The translations under genes were made by a program, and so were the position numbers. A stretch of DNA of 64,000 bases, from the NCBI GenBank assembly GCA_016789905.1, contig JAEUQC010000136.1, positions 47,895 to 111,894 of the forward strand, read 5' to 3'. The DNA is from Bryobacterales bacterium (GTDB taxonomy: Bacteria > Acidobacteriota > Terriglobia > Bryobacterales > Bryobacteraceae). Shown here one piece after another: positions 50,332 through 59,013 of the stretch (its first letter is position 1; each line of letters starts with the position of its first letter). The notes under the pieces were generated by a model. The model saw nothing but the letters and a program-made list of their open reading frames with translations. It made no database searches and had not been told where the DNA came from.

Positions 50332-51102
50332 TTAGACGGCGGCCGTTGGCTTTCGACGGTTCCGCAGACAGCCGAGAGCGATTAACCCGGCGCCGATGAG
50401 CAGGGCGGAGGAGGTTTCGGGAGTGGCCGTGTCGGCACCGGAAGCGCCGAAGCCGAAGCGAAGCTGATCCCCGAAGGCGAGGCCGCCGCCGCCGATAACG
50501 CCGGTAAATCGGATGGTGCCGGAGATGGTCCAGTCGCCACCGTTGCTGGACGGGTTGATGACGATGGGAGCGCCAAGGGAACTGGAAACGGCGGGGCCGC
50601 TGCCGGAGAATGAAGAGCCGATGCTGTTGGGCAGGGAACCGCTGAGGATCTGGACCCCGCTGGAAAGCGTGAGGTTTTCCACCGAAATGCTGGCCGGAAG
50701 GAAGAGGGCGGAGGCGGTGGTGAAGAAACTGGCCGTGGGAATGGTCCAGGTGGTGTTTGGGCCAAGGGCGGGTCCGGTGTTTACGAAGGAGGCGGTGACG
50801 GGGGCGCCGGCGTTGTTATAGACGGTGACGAAACCACGATTAGTGGACTGGCGATATCCGATCTCAAAAGATTGGGGAGCGCCGGCGGCACGCCATGAGG
50901 GGGCGGTGGCGGCGGGATCGTAGCCGTAGTTGACCTGCGATTGGGTGGTGGCGGAGGAGGAGCCGGCGCCTAATTCCCAACTGAGAGCGCCGGGAAAGCC
51001 GGCTTGCATGGTGGTATAGAAAGTAAAATCGGCGGCGTTGAGGCCGGCGGCGAAGACGACCAGCGGGGCAAGGGCCTTTATCCAAGATTTAGCAGCGTGC
51101 AT
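50332..51102 (-). CDS. PEP-CTERM-like exported surface protein, copy B
   Basis: 256 aa from the ATG at 51102 (MHAAKSWIKALAPLVVFAAG, signal peptide); the frame is open further but without a sensible start. The body matches copy A block by block: ADFTFYTTMQAG, SFEIGYRQST, FVNTGPALGPNTTWTIP, GVQILSGSLP, NGGDWTISGTIRF. The tail is TPETSS, hydrophobic helix, then RNRRK. Either promoter for the downstream operon could lie in the 144 bp between the two copies. Confidence 0.78.
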   Translation of the reverse strand: MHAAKSWIKALAPLVVFAAGLNAADFTFYTTMQAGFPGALSWELGAGSSSATTQSQVNYGYDPAATAPSWRAAGAPQSFEIGYRQSTNRGFVTVYNNAGAPVTASFVNTGPALGPNTTWTIPTASFFTTASALFLPASISVENLTLSSGVQILSGSLPNSIGSSFSGSGPAVSSSLGAPIVINPSSNGGDWTISGTIRFTGVIGGGGLAFGDQLRFGFGASGADTATPETSSALLIGAGLIALGCLRNRRKPTAAV

Positions 51103-51322
51103 GTGAAATCCGTTCCTCTTCCGGGGCGATGTGTTGTACCCGGACTGGTAATGAAAGTGGTGACATCCGTACTTTCGGATTGTTTGGACAGACCATACAT
51201 GCGCCAAATCCCGATTCTCGCGTCGCAAGTTGCTACTGGGTGGAGAACAGGAGGTACTCAGGGGCAACCACGCGAAGGGGGGCGGCGATGCCCGCAAACT
51301 GGGGTGGCGACAAGGCGGCAAG

Positions 51323-51357
51323 AAAAATCCCCGCTCGTTTTGGAAACGGCGGGGATT
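51323..51357 (-). terminator. Intrinsic terminator of tRNA-Arg
   Basis: AATCCCCGC (51326-51334) pairs with GCGGGGATT (51349-51357), and the inner CGTTT/AAACG extends the stem. On the minus strand the hairpin is followed directly by a run of T (AAAAA at 51323-51327 on the plus strand). It lies 13 bp beyond the tRNA 3' end. Confidence 0.8.
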
Positions 51358-51369
51358 GGGGAAACTTTG

Positions 51370-51446
<77 letters not shown>

Positions 51447-51455
51447 AGTTCTTCC

Positions 51456-51482
51456 ATTGTAGCGCATCCCTTTCGTTGCAAA
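51456..51482 (-). promoter_or_regulatory. Probable promoter of tRNA-Arg
   Basis: On the minus strand TACAAT (51461-51456) lies 9 bases before the tRNA 5' end, with TTTGCA (51482-51477) 15 bases further up. The -10 is good; the spacer is short. Confidence 0.45.
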
Positions 51483-51496
51483 GGGGGCCTGCGGGA

Positions 51497-51856
51497 TTAC
51501 TTTGATCGTTTGGCGACGAATTCCAAAGCGCCGCGCTGGGTTTGGCTCTTCATCTTGATTTCGTCGCCGGCGACAACACCGCTGTAGTTGCGGACCATGC
51601 TATTGCCATTGAACTCCAGCTTGACGTTGAAGGAGATGGCGTCGCCTTCGATTTTGCCGTCGTTGATGGCGATTTCCGCGCCCTGGGGACCGGACATGGT
51701 TCCGGTGAGTTTGGCGCCGTCGGCCTTGAAGTTGTAGACCACTTCGCGGGTCTGGTTGTCGCGTCCAGGAACCTGGGCAATCCACTTGCCGGTGATGTCG
51801 GCGGCGAGCGAGGCAAGCGAGCAAAGGGCGGCCAAGGTAAACAGCTTTATCGTCAT
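51497..51856 (-). CDS. Small exported protein, Solibacter-type, function unknown
   Basis: 119 aa from the ATG at 51856 (MTIKLFTLAALCSLASLAAD, a clear signal peptide); an ATG 21 bases earlier is possible. The mature ~100 residues form a predicted small beta domain (ITGKWIAQVPGRDNQTREVV, KLTGTMSGPQGAEIAI). I recognise similar short exported proteins from Solibacter-like genomes but not a function. Divergent from the cytochrome/WD40 operon. Confidence 0.72.
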   Translation of the reverse strand: MTIKLFTLAALCSLASLAADITGKWIAQVPGRDNQTREVVYNFKADGAKLTGTMSGPQGAEIAINDGKIEGDAISFNVKLEFNGNSMVRNYSGVVAGDEIKMKSQTQRGALEFVAKRSK

Positions 51857-51964
51857 AGATGGAAAGGCGTACACCATATGGATAGAGGTTACCGCAACCG
51901 GGTTACATGGCGGCTGTCCAACCGCGATATACTGCCGGAATTGGACGATGGAGTGGACCAACTT

Positions 51965-53308
51965 ATGAAGCTAATTCCCTTGCTTCCGTTGATAATGCTG
52001 GCGGCGCCCGGATTGTCCGCTCAACCGAGTTTCACGCGCGATATTCAGCCGCTGTTGCAGAAGCAATGCCAGGGTTGCCACCGGCCCGGCGGGGCATCGT
52101 CGGACCTGGATGTGACGAGCTATGCCGGTTTGTTGAAGGGCGGCAAACGCGGCCCCGGGTTTGTTGCCGGCAAGCCGGAGGCGAGCCTGACGGTGAGCTA
52201 TATCGCCGGCGACACGAAGCCGCGAATGCCGATGGGCGGAGCGCCGATGGACGGCGGGGATATTGAAAAGATTCGAGCCTGGATCGCGGCGGGGGCGATG
52301 GACGATTCGGTGGCCGAGGTGAGCGATAACAAGCCGCCGGTTTATTTACAGCCGCCGGTGATCACGGCCATACGCTGGTCACCGGACGGGCAGCGGATTG
52401 CCGTTAGCGGCAATCGGGAGGTGCTGATACACGCCGCTGATGGATCGAAGCTAGTGCAGCGGCTGGCGGGCAAGGCGGAGCGGATTCTATCCCTGGCCTA
52501 CAGCGCGGACGGCAACACGCTGGTTGCCGGCGGCGGAACGCCGGCGCAGTTCGGCGAGGTGCAGATATGGGATGCCAGGGCGGGGAAGCCGCTGCATACG
52601 GCGCGGCTGACGAACGATACGGTGTTTGGCGCCTCCATTGCGCCGGATGGATCGCGGGTGGCGGTGGGCGCCACCGATAATACGGTGCATGTGTTTGAAA
52701 CGGCAACAGGCAAGGAGCTCTACAAGATTGGCAACCATGAAAACTGGGTTCTGGCGTCGGTGTTCGGGGCGGATTCTAAGCGCTTTGTTTCGGTGAGTAA
52801 GGACAGGGCGGCGAAGGTGATCGACGCGGCGAGCGGGGCGTTTCTGGAAAATGTGAACGCGCTTCGGACCGAATTGAACGCAATCGCGCGGCACCCGAAG
52901 AAAGACGTGGTGGTAATTGGCGGCGAGGACCGCTACCCGTATGTGTACAACATGGACCGGCCGAAGAACATGAAAATCGCCGACGATACGACGTTGATCC
53001 GCAAGCTGGACCGGCAGGACGGGCCGATTTTTGCGCTGGACTGGTCTTCGGACGCGGCGCGCATCGCGGTGGCGGGGATTTCGCCGGCGGTGAACGTATA
53101 TGAGGCGGAAACGGGAAAGCTTTCCGCCAGTTGCAAGGGGCACACGGCGGGAATCTACGCGGCCGCATTTTCGCCCGATGGTAAACAGTTGGCCACCGGA
53201 GGGTTCGACGGGCGGCTGCGCATTTACGACGCGGCCAATTGCCAACTGGTGAGGAGCTTTATTCCCGCGCCGCTATCGACGGGTTCCGCGGCTGGAGGTG
53301 CGAATTGA
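51965..53308 (+). CDS. Exported c-type-cytochrome-like domain plus WD40 propeller protein
   Basis: 447 aa from the ATG at 51965 (MKLIPLLPLIMLAAPGLSAQ signal peptide). Residues 22-110 form a PSCyt1-like domain with a haem-binding motif C35-Q-G-C38-H39. The rest is a seven-bladed WD40-type propeller (IRWSPDGQRIAV, AAFSPDGKQLATGGFDGRL). First gene of an operon (next start overlaps by 4 bp) of the kind widespread in Acidobacteria and Planctomycetes, where the function is still unknown. Periplasmic. Confidence 0.88.
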   Translation: MKLIPLLPLIMLAAPGLSAQPSFTRDIQPLLQKQCQGCHRPGGASSDLDVTSYAGLLKGGKRGPGFVAGKPEASLTVSYIAGDTKPRMPMGGAPMDGGDIEKIRAWIAAGAMDDSVAEVSDNKPPVYLQPPVITAIRWSPDGQRIAVSGNREVLIHAADGSKLVQRLAGKAERILSLAYSADGNTLVAGGGTPAQFGEVQIWDARAGKPLHTARLTNDTVFGASIAPDGSRVAVGATDNTVHVFETATGKELYKIGNHENWVLASVFGADSKRFVSVSKDRAAKVIDAASGAFLENVNALRTELNAIARHPKKDVVVIGGEDRYPYVYNMDRPKNMKIADDTTLIRKLDRQDGPIFALDWSSDAARIAVAGISPAVNVYEAETGKLSASCKGHTAGIYAAAFSPDGKQLATGGFDGRLRIYDAANCQLVRSFIPAPLSTGSAAGGAN

Positions 53309-55395
53309 GATATCCGCTGCTATTGGCTATTGGTGTGTCGCTTGCAGGGGCGCCGCCGGTATTGACGGAGTTGCAACCAAGGGGCGCGCAGAAAGGGCGT
53401 CCGTTCACGCTCACGCTGGCGGGGCAGAACCTGGGGGAAGGGGCGCGGATTGTATCCACGCTTCCGGCGACGTTCACTCCGTTGGCGCCGCCGGCGGGGA
53501 TGGCGGCGGGCCGCTATGCGACGTTTCTGGTGGAGCCGAAAGCGGAACTTGCCGTTGGCGTTTATCCGGTTCGGGTGCAATCGGGCGATGGGTTGTCGAA
53601 CATTCTGCTGTTCAGCGTGGGCGCATTTCCGGAGATTAACGAAGAGGAGTCCCAACCGGGCGGGGTGGCGCACTCGAACGACTCGATAGAGAAGGCGCAA
53701 TCGCTGCCATCGTCGGCGATTACGCTGAATGGCACGCTGCGCGGAGCCGAGCGGGACGTGTACCGGTTGCAGGTGAAGGCCGGGGAACGGCGGGTTTTTG
53801 AAGTGGACGGGCGGCGGGCCGGTTCGGCGATCGACCCGGTGATTCGCGTGCTAGACGCGGGGGGGAAGCAAATTGCGCGGTCAGAGGACGGGGCTCTCTT
53901 GCAGCTTGATCCCAGGCTGGATATGACGTTTCCGGCGGCTGGTTACTACTACGTGGAGGTTCATGATGCGCGGTTTTCCGGGCAGGCGCAGAACTTTTAC
54001 CGATTGAAGACGGGCGCTTATGCCTACCCCACGGAGGTTTACCCGTTGGGCGGGCAACGCGGCAAGCAGGTGGAGGTATCGCTGGGCGCGTCGCGAGTGA
54101 GCGCGGACCTTTCCGGGGCGAAGGGCCCGCAGACGTTCATCAATCTGCCCGATTCGCCGGCGCTGCCGTTGCCGCTGGCGATTGGTGAGTTTCCGGAGAT
54201 CAGCGAACCGGTGACGGCGCCGTTGACGCTACCGCTAACGGTGAACGGGCGGCTGTCGCGACCGGCGGAAATTGACAAATACACGTTGGCCGTAACGCCG
54301 GGCGAAGAGTACATTTTTGAACTGCAGGCGCGTGAACTGGGCACTTCGAAGGTTAATGGCGTGATCACGATCTTTGATGAATCGGGCAAGCGGCTGGCGT
54401 CGGCCGGGGATACGCCCTTTGCGGTGGACGTGTTCGCGGTGCAGGCGAGCAGCCGCACGGCGGGAGATCCATTCTTGAACTTCAAGGCGCCGGAAGGCGT
54501 GAAGCAGATTACGATCGAGGTGGAAGATCTGGCGCGCCGGGGAGGCCAGCATTACGCGTACCGTCTGCACGCATCGAAGGCGGCGCACGACTTGCAAGCG
54601 ACGATCACAACGGCGGCGGTGAATATTCCTGCCGGCGGCACGGCGATTGTGAATCTCAATGTGGACCGGCGCGGGTATGGCGGTCCGTTGACGATTAAAG
54701 CGCTGAACCTGCCGGCGGGGATTCGGATGTCTGGCGGCGTGATTCCCCCGGACCCGCCGGAATCGCTAACGCCAAGGCTGGGCGGGCGGCGGGCGATGGT
54801 GTCGTTGACGGCGGAGGCGGGCGCGAAACTGAATGTGGACGAGTTGGCATTTGCGGCGGTTGGTGTGGATGCGGCGGGGAAGCCTATTGAACGGCGTGCG
54901 CGGGGCATTGGCTATTCGATTGGAGTGAACGGCGCGACGGCACAGGGCGTGGTGGACCGGCAACGGCCGCTGTCAGGCACGTGGATGGGCGCGGAACTGC
55001 CCATTGCGATGGCACCAGCAGCGCCGGCGCATCTTGGACTCCGGCTGGAAAAATCCGACAAAAAAGAGGCCGGGTATGAGTTTTTGTTCCGCTGGAAATG
55101 GACGGTGAAGAACCCCATGCAGGCGGTGCCGCCCACGGTGAGTGTGGATGTGCCGAACTTCGCGGACCTGCGGATTATCGGCATGGCGGTGGACCCGAAC
55201 GACAAGACGACGGGCACGTTTCTGGTGACTTCGACGCGCAACACGCTGCCCGCGAAGTACGACATTGGCATCAACGGGCGGCTAATGGCCGACGGAATGC
55301 CGCAAGAGATCTATTCCGAAATTCAGCAGTTCACGCTGCCAGCGTTGGACCCAGAGGAGAAAAATGCGAATGCGTCCCCTTCCGCTGCTCGTTAG
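53305..55395 (+). CDS. Exported protein with PPC/Ig-like domains, second gene of the cytochrome operon
   Basis: 696 aa with a TTG start at 53305 inside the previous stop; GGAGGT lies 5 bases before it. Signal-like start (reads MRYPLLLAIGVSLAG). An IPT-like domain (VLTELQPRGAQKGRP) is followed by at least two bacterial pre-peptidase C-terminal (PPC) domains (DVYRLQVKAGERRVFEVDG; EIDKYTLAVTPGEEYIFEL) and further beta domains. No catalytic site. In related operons this protein accompanies DUF1549/DUF1553 and DUF1501 proteins. It overlaps the next gene by 32 bp. Confidence 0.82.
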   Translation: MRYPLLLAIGVSLAGAPPVLTELQPRGAQKGRPFTLTLAGQNLGEGARIVSTLPATFTPLAPPAGMAAGRYATFLVEPKAELAVGVYPVRVQSGDGLSNILLFSVGAFPEINEEESQPGGVAHSNDSIEKAQSLPSSAITLNGTLRGAERDVYRLQVKAGERRVFEVDGRRAGSAIDPVIRVLDAGGKQIARSEDGALLQLDPRLDMTFPAAGYYYVEVHDARFSGQAQNFYRLKTGAYAYPTEVYPLGGQRGKQVEVSLGASRVSADLSGAKGPQTFINLPDSPALPLPLAIGEFPEISEPVTAPLTLPLTVNGRLSRPAEIDKYTLAVTPGEEYIFELQARELGTSKVNGVITIFDESGKRLASAGDTPFAVDVFAVQASSRTAGDPFLNFKAPEGVKQITIEVEDLARRGGQHYAYRLHASKAAHDLQATITTAAVNIPAGGTAIVNLNVDRRGYGGPLTIKALNLPAGIRMSGGVIPPDPPESLTPRLGGRRAMVSLTAEAGAKLNVDELAFAAVGVDAAGKPIERRARGIGYSIGVNGATAQGVVDRQRPLSGTWMGAELPIAMAPAAPAHLGLRLEKSDKKEAGYEFLFRWKWTVKNPMQAVPPTVSVDVPNFADLRIIGMAVDPNDKTTGTFLVTSTRNTLPAKYDIGINGRLMADGMPQEIYSEIQQFTLPALDPEEKNANASPSAAR

Positions 55396-57526
55396 TTTGG
55401 CGGCGGCACTGCACGCCCAACCGGCGGTGACGTTTCTGCGCGACGTGGCGCCGGTGCTGAACAAGGCCGGCTGCACGTCCGGCCCGTGCCATGGCGCGGC
55501 CAAGGGCAAAAACGGTTTCAAGCTCTCGCTGCGCGGGTACGATCCGCAGTTCGATTACGAGGCGCTGCTGTACGACCTTTCCGGCCGCCGGTTTAACCGC
55601 GCCGATCCGGGGCGCAGCCTGATGCTGGCCAAGCCGACGCAACAGGTGGCGCACGGCGGCGGGCTGCGGTTTGAAAAGGAATCCGCCTATTACAAGGTGA
55701 TCTATGACTGGATTGCTCAGGGCGTGCCGTTTGGCGATCCGGAGAAGGACACGGTGGCCTCGATTGAAGTGGCGCCGAAAGAGATCGCGATGGGCAAGCC
55801 TGGGGAGACGGCACAGGTGAAGGTAACGGCGCGGTACAAGGACGGCCAGACCCGGGACGTGACGCGAGATGCCAACGTGGATTCCAACTCGCCGACGGTG
55901 GCGAGAGTAGATGCGCAGGCGCTGGTGGCTGGTGAACGGGTAGGCGAGGCGACGATGCTGATCCGGTTCCAGGGTAAGTATGCGACCATACCGGTGACGA
56001 TTCTGAATCCGAAGGCGGGCTTCGTATGGAAGCCGATGGCGCAGCACAATTTTATTGATACGCATATTGATGCCAAGCTGCAGAAGCTGAAGATTCATCC
56101 CTCTCCGCTGGCCGATGACGCGACATTTCTGCGCCGCGTGACGTTGGACCTGACGGGCCAACTGCCGACGCCGGACGAGGTGCGGTCGTTTCTTGCCGAC
56201 GCTACCCCACAACGTGCCAAACGGGCCAAGGTGATTGATAAGTTAATCGCGCGGCCGGCCTACACGGATAACTGGACACTCAAGTGGGGCGATCTGTTGC
56301 AATCGAGCCGGAAGTACCTTGGGGAGAAGGGGACGTTCGCGTTCCGTGAGTGGATTCGCGACTCGATTGCCAGCAACAAGCCCTACGACAAGATGGTGCG
56401 GGAACTGCTGACCAGCCGGGGTTCGAGCTACGAGGACCCGGCGGGCAACTACTTCCGCGCGACGCGCGAACCCAAACCCACGATGGAGAAGACAACGCAG
56501 GTGTTCCTGGGCGTCCGGATGGTTTGCGCGCAGTGTCATGACCATCCGTTCGAACGTTGGACGCAGAACCAGTACTACCAGATGTCGGCGTTCTTCAGCG
56601 CCGTTGGCCTGCGGCCTGGGTACGAAATCGGTGAGGAAATTGTTTACGATCAGCGCGCCGATTATGAGATGAAGCACCCAAAGGATAGCCGCGTGATGAA
56701 GCCGGAGTTCCTGGTGGCTTTTACGGCGCCGGTGGCGATTCCAAACGACGAACGGCGGCGCGACGCGCTGGCCAACTGGCTGGCGTCCAAGCAGAATCCG
56801 TTCTTTGCCAAGGCGATTGCCAATCGGATTTGGAGCTACTTTTTCGGGAAGGGAATTATCGACCCGGTGGATGACATTCGCGCCTCGAATCCGCCGGTGA
56901 ATCCGGCGCTGCTGGATGCGTTGACGCAGGACCTGATTGACCATAACTTCGACTTGCGGCACCTGATGCGAACGATTGCGAATAGCCGGGCGTACCAGGC
57001 GTCGATTGTGACCAACGAGTGGAACGAGGCGGATGCGGACAACTTCTCCCATGCGGCGCCACGGCGGCTGCAGGCCGAAGCGCTGATGGACGCCGTAACG
57101 AGCGCGGCCGGGGCGCGGCCGAATTTCCCGGAGGTGCCCGAGGACACGAGCGCGGCGCAGTTGCCGGATCCGCACGTGGGCAAGGATGGTTTTCTGGATT
57201 TGTTTGGGCGGCCGTCGCGGGAATCGGCGTGCGAGTGCGAACGGCGGGTGGATCTTTCCCTGCCGCAGGCGCTGAATCTGGTGAACGGGGGGACGATATC
57301 GGACGCGGTTGCCGACCCCAAGGGCCGTGTTGCTACACTCGTGCTGAGCGGCAAGTCCGATGCCGCGATAGTGGAAGAGCTGTACTTGGCGGCGTTTTCG
57401 AGGCTTCCCAGCAAGGCCGAAAGCGAACGAGGGCAGAAGTATTTGGCTGGCGGCGCCCGTGCCGTCCGCTCCCAGGATCTGTTGTGGGCCCTGCTAAACA
57501 GCAAGGGCTTTCTCTACATCTATTAA
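55364..57526 (+). CDS. Exported DUF1549/DUF1553 (PSCyt2-PSD1) protein
   Basis: 720 aa. Signal peptide (MRMRPLPLLVSLAAALHAQP). A haem-type C37-x4-C42-H43 near the start, a Big-2-like domain (about 125-215), DUF1549 (from FIDTHIDAKLQKLKI, with a second motif CAQCHDHPF) and DUF1553 (RRDALANWLASKQNPFFAKA onward). Two cysteine-His motifs suggest electron transfer. Reaction unknown. Starts within the preceding gene and ends 13 bp before the DUF1501 gene, its usual partner. Confidence 0.9.
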   Translation: MRMRPLPLLVSLAAALHAQPAVTFLRDVAPVLNKAGCTSGPCHGAAKGKNGFKLSLRGYDPQFDYEALLYDLSGRRFNRADPGRSLMLAKPTQQVAHGGGLRFEKESAYYKVIYDWIAQGVPFGDPEKDTVASIEVAPKEIAMGKPGETAQVKVTARYKDGQTRDVTRDANVDSNSPTVARVDAQALVAGERVGEATMLIRFQGKYATIPVTILNPKAGFVWKPMAQHNFIDTHIDAKLQKLKIHPSPLADDATFLRRVTLDLTGQLPTPDEVRSFLADATPQRAKRAKVIDKLIARPAYTDNWTLKWGDLLQSSRKYLGEKGTFAFREWIRDSIASNKPYDKMVRELLTSRGSSYEDPAGNYFRATREPKPTMEKTTQVFLGVRMVCAQCHDHPFERWTQNQYYQMSAFFSAVGLRPGYEIGEEIVYDQRADYEMKHPKDSRVMKPEFLVAFTAPVAIPNDERRRDALANWLASKQNPFFAKAIANRIWSYFFGKGIIDPVDDIRASNPPVNPALLDALTQDLIDHNFDLRHLMRTIANSRAYQASIVTNEWNEADADNFSHAAPRRLQAEALMDAVTSAAGARPNFPEVPEDTSAAQLPDPHVGKDGFLDLFGRPSRESACECERRVDLSLPQALNLVNGGTISDAVADPKGRVATLVLSGKSDAAIVEELYLAAFSRLPSKAESERGQKYLAGGARAVRSQDLLWALLNSKGFLYIY

Positions 57527-57539
57527 ACAGGAGACTGCC

Positions 57540-58994
57540 ATGTTGAATATACCCGGCCGGGCCGGCCAAACGTGCGAAGGACCCACACGACGTGAACTGA
57601 TGCGGATTGGATCGTTGGGGTTGGCGGGGCTGCACCTGCCGGGTTTCTTCCTATCGCAGCAGGCGGCGAAGGCGGCGAATCTGACAGAGAAGTACAAGGG
57701 CGCGCGGGGATTCGCCAACGCGAAGAATGTCATCATGATTTTCCTGCAGGGCGGCCCGAGCCACATCGACATTTGGGACCCGAAGCCCAACGCGCCGGCC
57801 AATATACGAGGCGAATTCAAGCCGATCAAGACGAAGATTCCCGGCACGTGGATTGGCGAGCACATGCCGATGATGGCGAACGCACTAGACAAGGCCACGC
57901 TCATCCGGTCCATGAGCTACACGCCGAACGGGCTGTTCAATCACACGGCGGCGATCTACCAGATGCTGACGGGATATCCGCCGGACAAAGTATCGCCGTC
58001 GGGCCAGTTGGAGCCGCCGAACGCGGCGGATTTCCCGACGGCGGGCAGCCATATTTCGAAGATGATAAAGATGCAGGAGCCGGTGTTGCCGTTTGTGGAA
58101 TTGCCGCGGCCGCTGCAGGAGTCGGGAATTATTGGCAAGGGCGGCGCCGCCGGATTTCTGGGCAAGGCCTATGACCCGTACCGGATGTATCAGGACCCGG
58201 CGGAAGCGATCAAGCTGGAAGACCTGAGTTTGCGAAAAGAGATTCCCGCGGAGCGGCTGAAAGACCGTTTTGAGCTGCTGAAGGGGATTAATGAGTCGAT
58301 GCCGGAGTTGGAAAAGGCGTTGAACGCATCGGCGGTGGACGAGTATTACGGGAAGGCGTACGATCTGGTGCTGAGCGGGAAAGCGCGGGACGCGATGGAC
58401 CTGACCAAAGAGACCGACAAGATGCGGGAGCGCTACGGGCTGCACACGTTTGGGCAATCCACGCTGATGGCGCGACGGCTGATAGAAGCGGGGACAAAGT
58501 TCGTGCAGGTGAACTGGCCGAGCGTGGCGAACGGGGACCCGGAGAAGACCGCCTGGGATACGCACGCCGCTAATTTCGGCCCGTTGAAGAACCTGCATTG
58601 CCCGAAGCTGGACCGGTCGCTATCGGCACTGCTGGAGGATATGGACCAGCGGGGACTATTAAAGGAAACGTTGGTGGTGGCGATTGGCGAGTTCGGGCGG
58701 AGCCCGCGGATGGGCGTATCGACATCGGGCAATTCCAATTCCCCCGATGGACGCGACCACTGGCCGTACTGCTACAGTGCGGTGGTGGCCGGTGCGGGTG
58801 TTGGCCGGGGTGTGCAGTATGGAGAATCAGACGCGACGGCTTCGTCGCCGAAGGAGAAGCCCGTCCACCCGAACGATCTGCTGGCGACGCTTTATTACGC
58901 CCTTGGCATTGATCCGGAAATGGAGATCCGCAACCATTTGAATCAGCCTCGGGAACTGGTAAAAGGCAAAATCGTCACCGATCTGTTCGCGTAG
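57540..58994 (+). CDS. DUF1501 protein
   Basis: 484 aa. Tat-like signal region around residues 16-45 (TRRELMRIGSLGLAGLHLPG). DUF1501 blocks: NVIMIFLQGGPSHIDIWDPK (alkaline-phosphatase-like metal Asp), GEHMPMMA, and the C-terminal VVAIGEFGRSPRM and GRDHWPYC. Related in fold to sulfatase/alkaline phosphatase; substrate unknown. It is the constant neighbour of DUF1553 genes. Confidence 0.92.
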   Translation: MLNIPGRAGQTCEGPTRRELMRIGSLGLAGLHLPGFFLSQQAAKAANLTEKYKGARGFANAKNVIMIFLQGGPSHIDIWDPKPNAPANIRGEFKPIKTKIPGTWIGEHMPMMANALDKATLIRSMSYTPNGLFNHTAAIYQMLTGYPPDKVSPSGQLEPPNAADFPTAGSHISKMIKMQEPVLPFVELPRPLQESGIIGKGGAAGFLGKAYDPYRMYQDPAEAIKLEDLSLRKEIPAERLKDRFELLKGINESMPELEKALNASAVDEYYGKAYDLVLSGKARDAMDLTKETDKMRERYGLHTFGQSTLMARRLIEAGTKFVQVNWPSVANGDPEKTAWDTHAANFGPLKNLHCPKLDRSLSALLEDMDQRGLLKETLVVAIGEFGRSPRMGVSTSGNSNSPDGRDHWPYCYSAVVAGAGVGRGVQYGESDATASSPKEKPVHPNDLLATLYYALGIDPEMEIRNHLNQPRELVKGKIVTDLFA

Positions 58995-59013
58995 CGTGAT
59001 AGGCTTTCGTGTG

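Noticed and set aside
51103..51369. Possible riboswitch upstream of the PEP-CTERM copy B gene
   Set aside because: The only strong structure is the tRNA-Arg terminator on the minus strand; no aptamer pattern is recognisable.
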